DNA of 64,000 bases. Source: Poseidonocella sp. HB161398. Lineage in GTDB: Bacteria; Pseudomonadota; Alphaproteobacteria; Rhodobacterales; Rhodobacteraceae. Positions 8,429 through 18,000 of the stretch are shown here, one piece after another. Numbering within the stretch: position 1 is the first letter of the stretch; each line of letters starts with the position of its first letter. The notes beneath the pieces were generated by a model. It was not told the DNA's origin and made no database searches. It was given only the letters and a program-made list of their open reading frames with translations. A program made the translations under genes and the position numbers. The stretch is taken from positions 1-64,000 of the forward strand of contig NZ_VATA01000025.1 of assembly GCF_005870025.1 (NCBI RefSeq). Reading direction: 5' to 3'.

Positions 8429-10653
8429 CCGACATGCTGACCCCGACCGAACGCCTGCTCCTCGACGCGCTCTTCGACAGGATCTTCCCGCCCGGCGACG
8501 GCACGCCCGGCGCGGTGGAGATCGGCGCGGCCGACTACGTCGCCACGGCCCTGGGCGGTCCCTATGCCGCGCATCTGCCGCTCTACCGCGAAACGCTCGC
8601 CGCGCTGGCGGCTGCGGGCTTCGCCGAGGCCGACGGTCCCGGGCAGATCCGGCTGGTCGCCGCGCTGGAGGCGGACACGCTGCCCGGTCTGCCCAGGCCC
8701 GCGGGCCATTCCGCCTTCGACCTGATCTGGCGGCACCTGCGCGAGGGGCTGTTCTGCGACCCGGCCCATGGCGGCAACCGCGGCATGGCCGGCTGGACGC
8801 TGATCGGCTTTCCCGGCGCGCAGAACGGCTTCGAGGAGATCGAGCAGACGGTCGGCCGCAAGGTCGCGCGCGCGCCCCAGCCGATGGCGGCCCTGTCGCA
8901 GGATGCCCGACTCGACGCCGTGCCGCAGACCCGGCCCGCCGCGGGGCCGATCGCGGGCGCCGACGTGGTGATCGTCGGCGGCGGCTTTGTCGGCAGCTTC
9001 ATGGCGCTGAAGCTCGTCCGCGCGGGCAAGCGGGTCGTGATGCTCGAGGCCGGCTCCTCCCGCACCGGGCGCGAGCATGCGATGGACGAGCTCTCCGCCA
9101 CCGCCTTCCGCAATCTCGGCGGCACCGAGAAATTCAATGCCGAGGTGCCGACCTGGCGGCTCAACCCCGGCAGCCCCGCCCGCCCGGCGAGCATGAGCCA
9201 GGGGCTGGAGACCCGGCTGGGCGGCAATTCCGTCGCCTGGGGCGCCGTCGCCATGCGCTTCTACGAGGATGATTTCGAGATCCACTCGAAGACCGTCGCC
9301 AAATACGGCGAGGACCGCCTGCCGGAGGGCCACGCCCTGGCCGACTGGCCGATGAGCTACCGCGATCTGGAGCCCTTCTATGACGAGGCCGAGGCGCTGC
9401 TCGGCGTGTCGGGCCATGCCGGCGGCCCGCGCGAGGATGGCCGCAGCCGCGGCAACCCGTTCGAGGCGCCGCGGAAGACGCCCTACGAGATGCCCGCGCT
9501 GCGCCGCTCGGGCCTCGGCGCGCGCTTCGCGGAGGCCGCCGAGGGGCTCGGCTACCATCCCTTCGCGCTGCCCGCGGCGATCCTGACCGCGCCCTGGAAG
9601 GGCCGCCATGCCTGCACCTATTGCAGCTTCTGCTCGCGCTTCGGCTGCCATGTGGATGCCAAGGCCTCGGCCCAGAACACCGTCCTGCCCGAGGCGCTGG
9701 CCTCCGGCCTGCTGACCATCGTCACCGGCGCCCGCGTCACCGAGATCGTCACCGAAGCGGGCCGCGCCACGGGCGCGCGCTACCGCACGAAGGACGGCGC
9801 CGAGCATGTCCAGACCGGCCGCCAGGTGATCGTCGCGACCTACGCGTTCGAGAACACGCGGCTCCTGCTGCTGTCGCGCGACGCAGATCACCCTGACGGG
9901 CTCGGCAACAACCAGGGCCAGGTCGGGCGCTACTACATGACCCGGCAGCAGCCCTCGGTCTATGCCGTCTTCGAGGGCGAGCCGGTCAACCGCTTCATCG
10001 GCCCGACCGCGCAGGCCCAGGCGATCGCCGACCTCTCCTGCGACCATTTCGACCACGCGGACAAGGACTTCATCCGCGGCGGGCGGATCGCGGTCTTCAA
10101 CCAGTACCTGCCGATCGAGGCCTCCGGCGTGCTGCCGCCGGACGTGCCGCGCTGGGGCGCCGCCTGGCGGGACTTCTTCGTGACGAACTACAACTCGATC
10201 TCGATGCTGTTCCTCGATCCCGAGATCCTGCCCAGCCAGAACAACCGTCTGGATCTCGACGACAGCGCGACCGACGATCTCGGCCGCCCGGTGGTGCGGA
10301 TCACCTTCGATATCGGCGGCAACGAGGAAAGGATGATCCCCTGGCTGCAGGACCGCGCCGAGGAGATCGCCCGCAAGATGGGCGCGACCCGCACCTGGCG
10401 GCGGCCGGCGCTGACCGGGCCGATCTCCACCCATGACACGGGGGGCACGCGGATGGGGCACGACCCGGCCACATCGGTCACCGACGGCTTCGGCCGCGTC
10501 CATGACACGCCCGGGCTGACCGTGGTCGGCGGGTCGAGCTTCGTCTCCCTGCCCCCGGTGAACCCGGCGCTGACCATCCTCGCCCTGTCGCTGCGCGCGG
10601 CGGAGGCGGTGGTCGCCGATCTGGCCGCAGCCGCGACGGAGGAACTGGCATGA
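8425..10653 (+). CDS. GMC-family FAD dehydrogenase with fused small (gluconate-2-DH subunit 3-like) domain
   Basis: 742 residues in two parts. Residues 1 to about 150 resemble gluconate 2-dehydrogenase subunit 3 ([20 protein letters not shown]). The rest is a GMC oxidoreductase with FAD-binding [12 protein letters not shown] near residue 181 and C-terminal signatures [12 protein letters not shown] and PPVNPALTI, the latter carrying the catalytic Asn region. A cysteine cluster [12 protein letters not shown] lies near residue 400. In membrane FAD glucose/gluconate dehydrogenases such cysteines hold a 3Fe-4S cluster, so electron transfer out of the flavin is likely. These subunits are normally separate and paired with a cytochrome c subunit, which is missing here. 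No Tat signal precedes the small domain, suggesting a cytoplasmic enzyme. The substrate alcohol or polyol is unknown. Confidence 0.85.
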   Translation: MTDMLTPTERLLLDALFDRIFPPGDGTPGAVEIGAADYVATALGGPYAAHLPLYRETLAALAAAGFAEADGPGQIRLVAALEADTLPGLPRPAGHSAFDLIWRHLREGLFCDPAHGGNRGMAGWTLIGFPGAQNGFEEIEQTVGRKVARAPQPMAALSQDARLDAVPQTRPAAGPIAGADVVIVGGGFVGSFMALKLVRAGKRVVMLEAGSSRTGREHAMDELSATAFRNLGGTEKFNAEVPTWRLNPGSPARPASMSQGLETRLGGNSVAWGAVAMRFYEDDFEIHSKTVAKYGEDRLPEGHALADWPMSYRDLEPFYDEAEALLGVSGHAGGPREDGRSRGNPFEAPRKTPYEMPALRRSGLGARFAEAAEGLGYHPFALPAAILTAPWKGRHACTYCSFCSRFGCHVDAKASAQNTVLPEALASGLLTIVTGARVTEIVTEAGRATGARYRTKDGAEHVQTGRQVIVATYAFENTRLLLLSRDADHPDGLGNNQGQVGRYYMTRQQPSVYAVFEGEPVNRFIGPTAQAQAIADLSCDHFDHADKDFIRGGRIAVFNQYLPIEASGVLPPDVPRWGAAWRDFFVTNYNSISMLFLDPEILPSQNNRLDLDDSATDDLGRPVVRITFDIGGNEERMIPWLQDRAEEIARKMGATRTWRRPALTGPISTHDTGGTRMGHDPATSVTDGFGRVHDTPGLTVVGGSSFVSLPPVNPALTILALSLRAAEAVVADLAAAATEELA

Positions 10654-11807
10654 GCGCGGATGTCATCGTCATCGGCGCGGGCGTCACCGGCGGCGCCATC
10701 GCCTGGCATCTTGCCCGGGACGGCGCCAGGGTCGCGCTGATCGACGCCGCCGGTCCCGCCTGCCGCCCCTCGGCCAGCTGGGCCAGCGCCGGCGGGCTCA
10801 GGTCCCAGGGCCGCCACGCGGCCGACCAGCCGCTGACCCTGATGGCGGCCGCGCGCTGGCCCGTCCTCGGCGCGGAGCTCGGCGCCGATCTGGAAGAGAG
10901 CTTCGGCGGCCATCTGCACCTTGCCGAGACCGGGGAGGAATGCGCCGCCATCGAGGCAAGGATCGCCGCCGACCGCGCGGGCGGCCTTGCCATCGAGCGC
11001 CTGGAAGCCGCGCAGATCCGCGAGATCGCGCCGGAGATCACGCCGCGGGCGCTTCTCGGCGCCTATACCCCGGGCGACGGCCAGGCCCATCCCGGCCGGG
11101 TGGCCAGGGCCTTCGCCGAGGCCGCGGAACAGGACGGCGCCCAGCTGCGCTTCGGCCAGCCCGCGACGCTGCTCCGCGACGGAGACCGCGTCACCGGCGT
11201 CGCCTTTGCCGATGGCACCACGCTCAGGGCGGCGACGACCGTCGTGGCGGCCGGCGCCTGGACGCAGGCGCTGCTCGCGCCGCTCGGCCTCGACCTTCCG
11301 ATCCGCGCGCGCGGGCTGCAGATGCTGCTTTCCGATCTCGCGCCGCGCGATCTGCTGGCCCCGACCGTGACCGCCGTCGGGCGCAACCTGTCGCTGAAGC
11401 AGCTCCGCTCCGGCGCCTTCATGATGGGCGGGCGCTGGTTCGCGCGGCCGACGGGACGCGGGCAGGAGACCGCGCCGCTCGACGCCCATGCCGCGAAGCA
11501 ATGGGCCGGGGCCGCCGCCATCCTGCCGCGTCTCGCCCGCCACAGGCTGGTGCATCAATGGGCCGGGACAGAGGCGCAGTCGATCGACGGCGATCCCTTC
11601 ATCGGACGGTCGCGGCCCGGGCTCTACCTGGCCTGCGGCTTCTCGAACCACGGCTTCCAGATCTGCCCGGCGGTGGGCGCGCTCGTCGCCCGCGATCTGC
11701 GCGACGGGGCCGAGCCGCTTCTGGCCCCCTTCGCGCCCGGCCGCCTCGCCCCCGATGCCGCGCAGCTCGCCGCCTTCCGCGCCGAGCCGATCCTGGAGGT
11801 CGCCTGA
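10650..11807 (+). CDS. DAO-family FAD-dependent amine/amino-acid oxidoreductase 1
   Basis: 385 residues. The N-terminal dinucleotide-binding fold DVIVIGAGVTGGAIAWHLA and C-terminal QWAGTEAQSIDGDPFIGRS, CGFSNHGFQICPAVG are typical of the DAO superfamily (sarcosine/glycine oxidase, D-amino-acid dehydrogenase). It overlaps the GMC gene by ATGA. It is predicted to be cytoplasmic and to oxidise a C-N bond of an N-alkyl amino acid or imino acid. It is one of three DAO paralogues in the operon, which suggests sequential demethylation or deamination steps, or broad specificity. Confidence 0.85.
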   Translation: MSADVIVIGAGVTGGAIAWHLARDGARVALIDAAGPACRPSASWASAGGLRSQGRHAADQPLTLMAAARWPVLGAELGADLEESFGGHLHLAETGEECAAIEARIAADRAGGLAIERLEAAQIREIAPEITPRALLGAYTPGDGQAHPGRVARAFAEAAEQDGAQLRFGQPATLLRDGDRVTGVAFADGTTLRAATTVVAAGAWTQALLAPLGLDLPIRARGLQMLLSDLAPRDLLAPTVTAVGRNLSLKQLRSGAFMMGGRWFARPTGRGQETAPLDAHAAKQWAGAAAILPRLARHRLVHQWAGTEAQSIDGDPFIGRSRPGLYLACGFSNHGFQICPAVGALVARDLRDGAEPLLAPFAPGRLAPDAAQLAAFRAEPILEVA

Positions 11808-11810
11808 GCC

Positions 11811-13769
11811 ATGGCCGGCTTCCCGCACCTGATGGCGCCGATCCGCCTCGGGACCTGCGAGATCATGAACCGCGTCGTGCTGACCGGCCACGGCACGGGC
11901 ATGCCCACCGACGGCACGCCGAACGACCAGATGATCGCCTATTACGAGGAGCGCGCGAAAGGCGGCGCCGGGCTCATCATGCTGGGCTCGCAGCAGGTGC
12001 ACCCGTCCTCGCCGGGGATCACCGGGCTGCTGTGCAATTACGACGACCGCATCATCCCCGGGCTCTCGCGGCTGGCCCGGGCGGTGCAGCGCCACGGCAC
12101 GAAGGTCTTCGGCTACCTGTCGCATATGGGCTTCGCCACTTCGGCCCGGCCCGTGCCGCTCTGGTCCGCCTCGCCCGGATACGAGGAGAAATACGGCGAG
12201 GTCGCCCATGAGATGACCGCGGCCGAGATCGCCGAGCTGGTCGAGGCCCATGCCGCCGCCGCCGCGCGCTGCGTCGCCGCCGGGCTCGACGGGATCGAGG
12301 TGCATTGCGGCCACGGGCTCCTCGTCCAGCAGTTCCTCTCGCCGCTGACCAACCGCCGCGGCGACGGCTATGGCGGCAGCCGGGAGGGCCGCGCGCGCTT
12401 CGCGATGGAGATCCTCGCCGCCGTGCGCGACCGGATCGGGCCGGAGGTGCCCTTGGGCATCCGCTGCTCGGGCGACGAGCTGGTCCCGGGCGGGCTCGAG
12501 GCCGGCGAGATGGCCGAGATCGTGCCGATGCTGGTTGCGGCGGGCGCGCTCGACTATGTCGATGTCTCCGCCGGGACCGACGGCAACCTGGTGTCGAACA
12601 TGCTGCACGAGCCGCCGATGGGCCTGCCGCCCGGGCCGTTCCGCTCCGTCGCGCGCGCGATCAAGGCCCGCGTCGACGTGCCGGTGATCCATGGCACGCG
12701 CATCCATACCGCCGAATTCGCCGAGGAGATGCTGGCCGCGGGCGATGCCGACATGGCCGGGATGGCCCGCGCGCTGATCGCCGATCCGCATCTGCCGCGG
12801 AAGGCGCGGGAGGGAACGCCGGAGCGGATCGTCCCCTGCATCGCCTGCGAGCAGGCCTGCTTCGGGCGGCTCTACCGCGGCCGGGCGATCAGCTGCCTCG
12901 GCAATCCGGCGACCGGGCGCGAGGCGGCGCTCGCCGCGCCGGTCCCGGCCGCTAGCCCGAAGGCGATCCTGGTGATCGGCGGCGGCCCCGCGGGGATGGA
13001 GGCGGCGATCACCGCCGCGGCCCGCGGCCACCGCGTCACGCTGGTCGAGGCGGCCGCGGCGCTTGGCGGGCGGCTGGAGCTTGCCCGCCGCCCCGTGGGG
13101 CGCAGCGAATGGGCGCGGCTGACGGGCTTCAAGGCGGCGGAGCTGGCGCGGACGGGCGTGGCGATCCGCACCGGCACCATGGCCGACCGCGCGCTGATCG
13201 CGGCGGCGGCGCCGGACCGCGCGATCCTCGCCACCGGCGCGCTGCCCCGGCCCTATGCGCTGCCCGGCGCCGCCGGGGACCTGATCCTGACGCTCGACGA
13301 AGCGGTCGCCGACTGGTCGGAGGGCGGCGGCAGGCTCGGGCGCCGCGTGCTGGTCCATGACGAGATGAACCGCGCCCCGGCGCTTGCGCTGGCGCTGAGC
13401 CTCGCGCAGTCGGGGCACGAGGTGACGCTGTCCACCGCGGCCTTCCATGCCGGGCAGAACCTGGAAATCCAGAACCTGACCTATTTCCAGCGCGAATGCC
13501 TCGCCGCCGGGGTGCGCTTCCTGCCGACCGTGACGCCGCTGCGCGCCGAGGACGGCGATGTCGTCTTCCACAACGTGATGACCCGGACCGAGACCGCGCG
13601 GCTGGCCGCCGACAGCCTCGTCGCCGCCCTGCCCGGCCTGCCGCGGAACGGGCTTGCCGCCGATCTTGCCGCGCTCGGCATCCCTTTCGAGGTGATCGGC
13701 GACGCCTATGCCCCGCGGGACGCCGAGGCGGCGATCCTCGAAGGCCACGAGGCGGGGGCGCGGGCATGA
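11811..13769 (+). CDS. OYE-type NADH:flavin oxidoreductase with 4Fe-4S and FAD domains
   Basis: 652 residues in the 2,4-dienoyl-CoA reductase / trimethylamine dehydrogenase architecture. An FMN TIM barrel (about 1-335) contains HCGHGLLVQQFLSPLTNRRG. A cluster motif C-x2-C-x3-C-x11-C follows (Cys 343, 346, 350, 362). A second nucleotide-binding domain has LVIGGGPAGMEAAI near residue 387. All four iron-sulfur cysteines are present. Family members reduce activated C=C bonds or demethylate amines (TMADH, dimethylglycine- or stachydrine-type enzymes). The amine-oxidase neighbours make amine demethylation or ring reduction plausible. It starts three bases after the DAO gene. Confidence 0.88.
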   Translation: MAGFPHLMAPIRLGTCEIMNRVVLTGHGTGMPTDGTPNDQMIAYYEERAKGGAGLIMLGSQQVHPSSPGITGLLCNYDDRIIPGLSRLARAVQRHGTKVFGYLSHMGFATSARPVPLWSASPGYEEKYGEVAHEMTAAEIAELVEAHAAAAARCVAAGLDGIEVHCGHGLLVQQFLSPLTNRRGDGYGGSREGRARFAMEILAAVRDRIGPEVPLGIRCSGDELVPGGLEAGEMAEIVPMLVAAGALDYVDVSAGTDGNLVSNMLHEPPMGLPPGPFRSVARAIKARVDVPVIHGTRIHTAEFAEEMLAAGDADMAGMARALIADPHLPRKAREGTPERIVPCIACEQACFGRLYRGRAISCLGNPATGREAALAAPVPAASPKAILVIGGGPAGMEAAITAAARGHRVTLVEAAAALGGRLELARRPVGRSEWARLTGFKAAELARTGVAIRTGTMADRALIAAAAPDRAILATGALPRPYALPGAAGDLILTLDEAVADWSEGGGRLGRRVLVHDEMNRAPALALALSLAQSGHEVTLSTAAFHAGQNLEIQNLTYFQRECLAAGVRFLPTVTPLRAEDGDVVFHNVMTRTETARLAADSLVAALPGLPRNGLAADLAALGIPFEVIGDAYAPRDAEAAILEGHEAGARA

Positions 13770-14312
13770 CCGCCCCGCTCCGGGCAGGCTGCCCGCGGCC
13801 CCCCGGTCCACCGGCGACAGGACCGGCCAGGGGCCCCAGATGCCGCGTCGGAGGGCCTTCGGCGCCGGAAGACGGTCCCGTGCCACGCGGCTCTGCGGCC
13901 GCGGCGCCGCACGGGGCCGGACGCCGGAGCATCCCGGCCTGCCCCGGCGCATGCCATCGCAAAGCGTCTCGCGCAGGCGGTCTCCTTACTTCCGCCCGGC
14001 CGGCAGCAGGCGTGTCCCGCCGCGCCATCCCATCCAGCGATGCCGAAGGCGCCGGGCCGCTCCGTCGACATTTCCGGAAAGCGGAGCCGGGCGGCTCCCG
14101 GCCTGTCCCGGCGCTTGCCGGCGCAGAGCGTCCCGCGCAGGCCGTCTCCTTTCTGCCGCCCGGCCGACCGGCACCCGGGCGCCATTCCGGCGGGCAACGC
14201 GAACGGCCCCCCGGGTGCCGGGCCGCTCCGGCGGCGTTGCCGGGCGGGCGGGGACCTCTGGCAGCCGGAGCGCGGGCGCGGCACCGCGGCCCGGACAGCG
14301 CGGGAGGCGGGC
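13770..14312. repeat. Non-coding spacer with degenerate direct repeats (about 164-bp period)
   Basis: This 543-bp gap interrupts an otherwise overlapping operon. A 71-bp block at 13933-14003 recurs at 14097-14167 with no gaps and about ten mismatches. A 14-base core GCCGGGCCGCTCCG at 14051-14064 recurs at 14218-14231, so two to three copies of a unit of about 164-168 bp are present. The frames across it are Arg/Pro/Gly-rich with no ribosome binding site of their own. It may be a family of intergenic repeats or a leader RNA. Confidence 0.65.
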
Positions 14313-15602
14313 ATGAGGGATAACGGATCGCTCTGGGAACGGCTCGCCCCGCCCGGCCCGGACTGCCCGCCTCTGGACGGCGCGGCGAAGGCCGATCTGG
14401 CGGTGATCGGCGGCGGGTTTCTCGGGCTGTCGGCGGCGCTCCACGCGGCGGAGGCCGGGATGGAGGTCGTCCTGCTCGAGGCCGAGGGGCCGGGCTTCGG
14501 CGCCTCGGGGCGCAATACCGGCTTTGTCGTGCCCTCGCTGAAATCCGCGCTCGGCCCGGCGGAGACCGAGGCGCTTCTGGGCCAGCCCCATGCCGGGCGG
14601 CTGCTGCGGCTGGTGGCGGGCTCGGGCGATGCGGTCTTCGGCCTGATCGAGCGTCACGGCATGGACGTCGCCCGCGCCCGCAATGGCTGGCTGCAGCCGG
14701 GGCACAGCGCCGCCGCCGAGGCGATGCTGAGATCCCGCCTGCCCAAGCTCCGCGCCGCCGGGGTCGCGGCGGAGTTCCTCGCCCGCGACGAGATGCGGAC
14801 GCTGACCGGGCTGCCGTCGCTGCATGGCGGGCTGCGCGTCGCCTCGGGCGGGCAGATCAACCCGCTGGCCTATGCCCGCGGGCTGGCGCGTGCCGCGCTG
14901 GCCGCCGGGGTGCGGATCCATGCCGGCAGCCGCGCGACCGGGCTCGCGGAGACCGCGACCGGCTGGCGCGTGGCCACGGCGGCAGGCGAGGTCGCGGCGC
15001 GGCAGGTGCTCTTGGCCACAAATGCGATGGGCGGGCCGCTCTGGCCCGCGATGCGCGACGGGATCGTGCCGGTGACGGTCTTCCAGGTGGCGACCCAGCC
15101 GCTGCCCGGCGCGCTGCGCCAGCGCATCCTGCCCGCCATGGCGCCGGTCGCCGATACCCGCCGCCACACATTCGCGCTGCGCTGGACCGAGGACGGCCGG
15201 CTGGTCACTGGCGGCATGGCCCTTCCCGGGCCCGGCCGAGCGGCGCGTGCCGCCCGCGGCTTCCTTGCCCGGATGCGCGCCTTCGTCCCCGGCCTGCCGG
15301 AGCTCGAGGCAGAGGCGCTCTGGACCGGCACCATTGCCGCGACGCTCGACGCGCTGCCGCGGATGGTCCGCCTCGCCCCCGGGCTCCATGGCGCGATCGG
15401 CTGCAACGGCCGCGGCGTCGCGCTGGCGACCGCGCTGGGGCGCGAGACCGCCGGCCTTCTGGCCGGGCGCATCGCGGAACAGGACTTCGTCCTGCCGGTC
15501 ACCGCCCCCCGCCCCGTTCCCATGGCCCGGCTCTCCGGCCTCGGCCCGCATCTCTGGCTGCCCTGGAGCAGCCTGCGGGACCGGCTGGAGGCGCGCGGCT
15601 GA
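14313..15602 (+). CDS. DAO-family FAD-dependent oxidoreductase 2 (PuuB/glycine-oxidase-like)
   Basis: 429 residues from the ATG at 14313, preceded by GGGAGG. The FAD-binding LAVIGGGFLGLSAALHAAEA and the loop GFGASGRNTGFV are characteristic of the gamma-glutamylputrescine oxidase / glycine oxidase branch. A long upstream extension of this frame crosses the repeat spacer and is rejected. The C-terminal part HGAIGCNGRGVALATALG fits the family. It is followed after 25 bases by a cupin gene. It probably oxidises an amine; specificity unknown. Confidence 0.85.
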   Translation: MRDNGSLWERLAPPGPDCPPLDGAAKADLAVIGGGFLGLSAALHAAEAGMEVVLLEAEGPGFGASGRNTGFVVPSLKSALGPAETEALLGQPHAGRLLRLVAGSGDAVFGLIERHGMDVARARNGWLQPGHSAAAEAMLRSRLPKLRAAGVAAEFLARDEMRTLTGLPSLHGGLRVASGGQINPLAYARGLARAALAAGVRIHAGSRATGLAETATGWRVATAAGEVAARQVLLATNAMGGPLWPAMRDGIVPVTVFQVATQPLPGALRQRILPAMAPVADTRRHTFALRWTEDGRLVTGGMALPGPGRAARAARGFLARMRAFVPGLPELEAEALWTGTIAATLDALPRMVRLAPGLHGAIGCNGRGVALATALGRETAGLLAGRIAEQDFVLPVTAPRPVPMARLSGLGPHLWLPWSSLRDRLEARG

Positions 15603-15627
15603 CCCGAGATCCAACAGGAGAAAGACG

Positions 15628-15996
15628 ATGAGCGACGAACAGATCCGCTGGTCCCGGCAGGAGGACGTGGCGCTGACCTGGGTCCACAAGGACAGGGAAT
15701 TCAGCCACAGGCTGATCACCAACAAGCTGCATGGCAGCCCGATGTCCTTCCACATCACCACCTACATGCCGCATTTCGACGTCATGGTCGAAGGCGACGG
15801 CAAGCACGAGGTGATCCTCTACTGCCTGCATGGCTGGTCCGAGCAGATCGTGGAATCGACCGGGGTCACCCACCGCTTCAAGCAGGGCGACGCGATGTAC
15901 CTGCCGAAGGACTACCGCTACCGCCACATCATCGGCGAGGCCGGGCTGGTGATCGCGGTCTGCGCGACGCCGTCCAAGGAAGCGGGCGACATGTAG
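15628..15996 (+). CDS. EctC (ectoine synthase)-like small cupin
   Basis: 122 residues, start set by AGGAG seven bases upstream. The pattern SFHITTYMPHFD, EVILYCLHGWSEQI, RFKQGDAMYLPKDYRYRHII, GLVIAVCATPS follows ectoine synthase segment by segment (EctC has SFHIT, EAVYCxEGxGE, GxMYxLDxHDxHxL and VCVFNPP). The iron ligands of EctC are only partly recognisable, so ring-closing activity is not assured. No ectA or ectB lies nearby. In this setting it could act on a cyclic amidine or lactam intermediate, in the synthesis or reverse direction. Confidence 0.7.
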   Translation: MSDEQIRWSRQEDVALTWVHKDREFSHRLITNKLHGSPMSFHITTYMPHFDVMVEGDGKHEVILYCLHGWSEQIVESTGVTHRFKQGDAMYLPKDYRYRHIIGEAGLVIAVCATPSKEAGDM

Positions 15997-16000
15997 GCCG

Positions 16001-17209
16001 ATGCCCGCGCACTTCCTCTCCGATCCGGGCGAGCTGGCCCGCGCCCCCGAGATCGTCGTGGTGGGCGGCGGCGTGGCCGGGCTGGCCTCGGCCTTCTTCC
16101 TGTCGCAGGCGGGCCTGCGCCCGCTGGTGATCGAGCGGCTGCCGGCGCTGGCGATGCTGGCCTCGCGCCGCTCGGGCGAGGGCGTCCGTGCGCAATGGGA
16201 GACCCCGTCGATGATCGCCGCCGCCCGCGCCTCGATCGGCCTCTATGCCGGCTTCGCCGAGCTGACCGGGCGCCCGTCGGGCTACCGTCCGATCGGCTAT
16301 CTCTATGGCAGCCGCACGGCGGCGGGGGCGGCGCGGCTGAAGGCGCGGGTCGCGCGGCAGCAGGCGGCGGGGCTCGGCGACGTCGCCTTCCTCGACGGCG
16401 AGGCTGCGCGCCGCCTCGTGCCGACGCTGGCCCCCGGGACCACGGGCGCGGCCTTCCGCGCGGGCGACGGCGTGGTCGATATCGCCGAAATCGTCGCGGG
16501 CTACCTGCAGGCGATGGAGGCCGACATCCTGACCGGCACCGACCTCCTGCATCTGCGCGCGCGGCCCGACGGGGTCAGCCTGACCACCACGAAGGGCGCG
16601 ATCGATGCCGGGCGCGCGGTGCTGGCGACCGCCACGCGGACGACCGGGCTCCTCGCCTCGCTCGGCGCCGCGCTGCCGCTGCGGCTGGCGCGCTCGACGA
16701 TCCAGTATGTCGAGCTGCCGGGCGTCCCGGCGGAACATCCGGCGGTGGTCGATGCCGATCTGGGCTCCTTCTGGCGGCCCGACCGGGGCGGCGCGCGGAT
16801 GACGGCGAGCTTCCGCTCGACGCTCTTCCTGGACCGCTTCACCGACGATCCGCAGGCCGATCCGGACTACCTGGCGCATGCCATCGCCTCGGTCGCGCCG
16901 CTGGTGCCCTTCTGGGGCGAGCGCGCGTCCGGGATCGCGGGCGGGCATCTGCGCTCGGGCAGCCTCCTCGTGACCGGGGACGGCGCGCCGGTGATCGGCG
17001 CCCTGCCCGGCCAGCCGGCCGTGCTGCTCAATACCGGCTATGGCGGGCATGGCATCATGATGAGCCCCGAAGGCGCGCGGATGCTCGCCGCCGAGGCCGC
17101 GGGCGGCCCGCCCGGCCCCTTCTCGCCGTCGCGCTTCGCGGAGGGCCCCGGCCTGCCGCCCGAACCGATGACGGTCAACCTAGCCACCGATCAGGGACAG
17201 ACCCAATGA
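16001..17209 (+). CDS. DAO-family FAD-dependent oxidoreductase 3
   Basis: 402 residues with EIVVVGGGVAGLASAFFLSQ (about residues 17-36) and the C-terminal GDGAPVIGALPGQPAVLLNT, GYGGHGIMMSPEGARML pattern of DAO flavoproteins. The start is five bases after the cupin stop, and its TGA overlaps the next ATG. Its sequence differs clearly from the other two DAO proteins here, arguing for a distinct step rather than a recent duplication. Confidence 0.85.
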   Translation: MPAHFLSDPGELARAPEIVVVGGGVAGLASAFFLSQAGLRPLVIERLPALAMLASRRSGEGVRAQWETPSMIAAARASIGLYAGFAELTGRPSGYRPIGYLYGSRTAAGAARLKARVARQQAAGLGDVAFLDGEAARRLVPTLAPGTTGAAFRAGDGVVDIAEIVAGYLQAMEADILTGTDLLHLRARPDGVSLTTTKGAIDAGRAVLATATRTTGLLASLGAALPLRLARSTIQYVELPGVPAEHPAVVDADLGSFWRPDRGGARMTASFRSTLFLDRFTDDPQADPDYLAHAIASVAPLVPFWGERASGIAGGHLRSGSLLVTGDGAPVIGALPGQPAVLLNTGYGGHGIMMSPEGARMLAAEAAGGPPGPFSPSRFAEGPGLPPEPMTVNLATDQGQTQ

Positions 17210-18000
17210 CCACCCATATCGGCGTCGTGACCACCGGCCACGGGCCGCGCGACGAGTACCTGCACTACCACCGCCTCTTCCTCTGCGCCCTCGGCGCCGA
17301 GGTGAAGGTCACCGTGCGCCATATCTACGAGGGGCTGAGCCTCGAGGACCTGCTGCCCTACGAGGTGGACAAGTCGACGCCCAATCTCGGCGCCCATGTC
17401 CATGTTCCCGGCGCGACCGGCAACCACATGGGCGACGGGTGGGAGCACCGCTTCTTCGACCTCGGCTTCGCCACCGGGCTGGTACAGGCGGCCATCGACC
17501 GGCTGGAAGAGGAAGACGGCGCCGACATGGTGCTGCTGGCCTGCGCCGCGGAATTCGCCCCCGGCGCGCTCTCGGCCGGGACGCTGCTGATCCATCCGCG
17601 CGAGATCATGTTCGGCATCGCCGAGACCATCGCCCACGGCACGCGCCGACGGCCGAAGATCGGCGTCATCGTCGATGCCGAGCATGCCGATCACGACCGT
17701 GTCGACTGGCTGTCGCGGCCCTTCGCGGAGCGGATCGAGCTGGTCATCGCGCCGATCACCGGCAGCTGGCTCGCCGCCGCGGAGGAGCTGGGCCGGGCGG
17801 GCGTCGAATTCGCCTTCTTCTTCGGCTACGGCGTCGGGCTCGCCCCCTACGACGCCCGCGACGAGATCCCGGCGCTGGAACGCGCCATCGGCGCGCCGCT
17901 GATCCTGCCGCACCGCGCGGCCGTGCTGCATCTGAGAAACCTCGTCGGCCCCGCCATGGCCGATCTCGACCACCTTCCCGCAGACTGGAACCGGACATGA
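17206..18000 (+). CDS. AroM-like / Asp-Glu racemase-related protein 1
   Basis: 264 residues opening IGVVTTGHGPRDEY, the AroM-type signature, with a central Cys in MVLLACAAEF and a late FGYGVGLAPYDARD. It is clearly homologous to the 259-residue protein at 22139-22918 (shared TTGxxPRxEY, MGxGWE, AAID, GYGxGLAPxD). AroM proteins are related to Asp/Glu racemases and maleate isomerases, but their reaction is not established. ATGA overlaps join it to the flavoprotein before and the creatininase after. A racemase or isomerase role on a pathway intermediate is inferred. Confidence 0.7.
   Translation: MTTHIGVVTTGHGPRDEYLHYHRLFLCALGAEVKVTVRHIYEGLSLEDLLPYEVDKSTPNLGAHVHVPGATGNHMGDGWEHRFFDLGFATGLVQAAIDRLEEEDGADMVLLACAAEFAPGALSAGTLLIHPREIMFGIAETIAHGTRRRPKIGVIVDAEHADHDRVDWLSRPFAERIELVIAPITGSWLAAAEELGRAGVEFAFFFGYGVGLAPYDARDEIPALERAIGAPLILPHRAAVLHLRNLVGPAMADLDHLPADWNRT

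Noticed and set aside
7693-10503. 936-codon minus-strand ORF opposite the ABC ATPase and GMC genes
   Set aside because: Antisense shadow of strongly GC3-biased genes; composition is Arg/Gly/Ala/His-rich with no family motif, while the plus strand carries intact known proteins.
10188-13952. 1254-codon minus-strand ORF
   Set aside because: Same antisense artefact opposite the GMC, DAO and OYE genes; no ribosome binding site and low-complexity sequence.
13933-14231. Possible CRISPR or iteron array
   Set aside because: Only two to three diverged long repeats with no short regular repeat-spacer pattern and no cas or replication genes.
13766-14323. 185-codon ORF starting in the OYE stop (ATGA overlap)
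   Set aside because: The overlap is suggestive, but the product is Pro/Arg/Gly low complexity and the DNA is explained by direct repeats.
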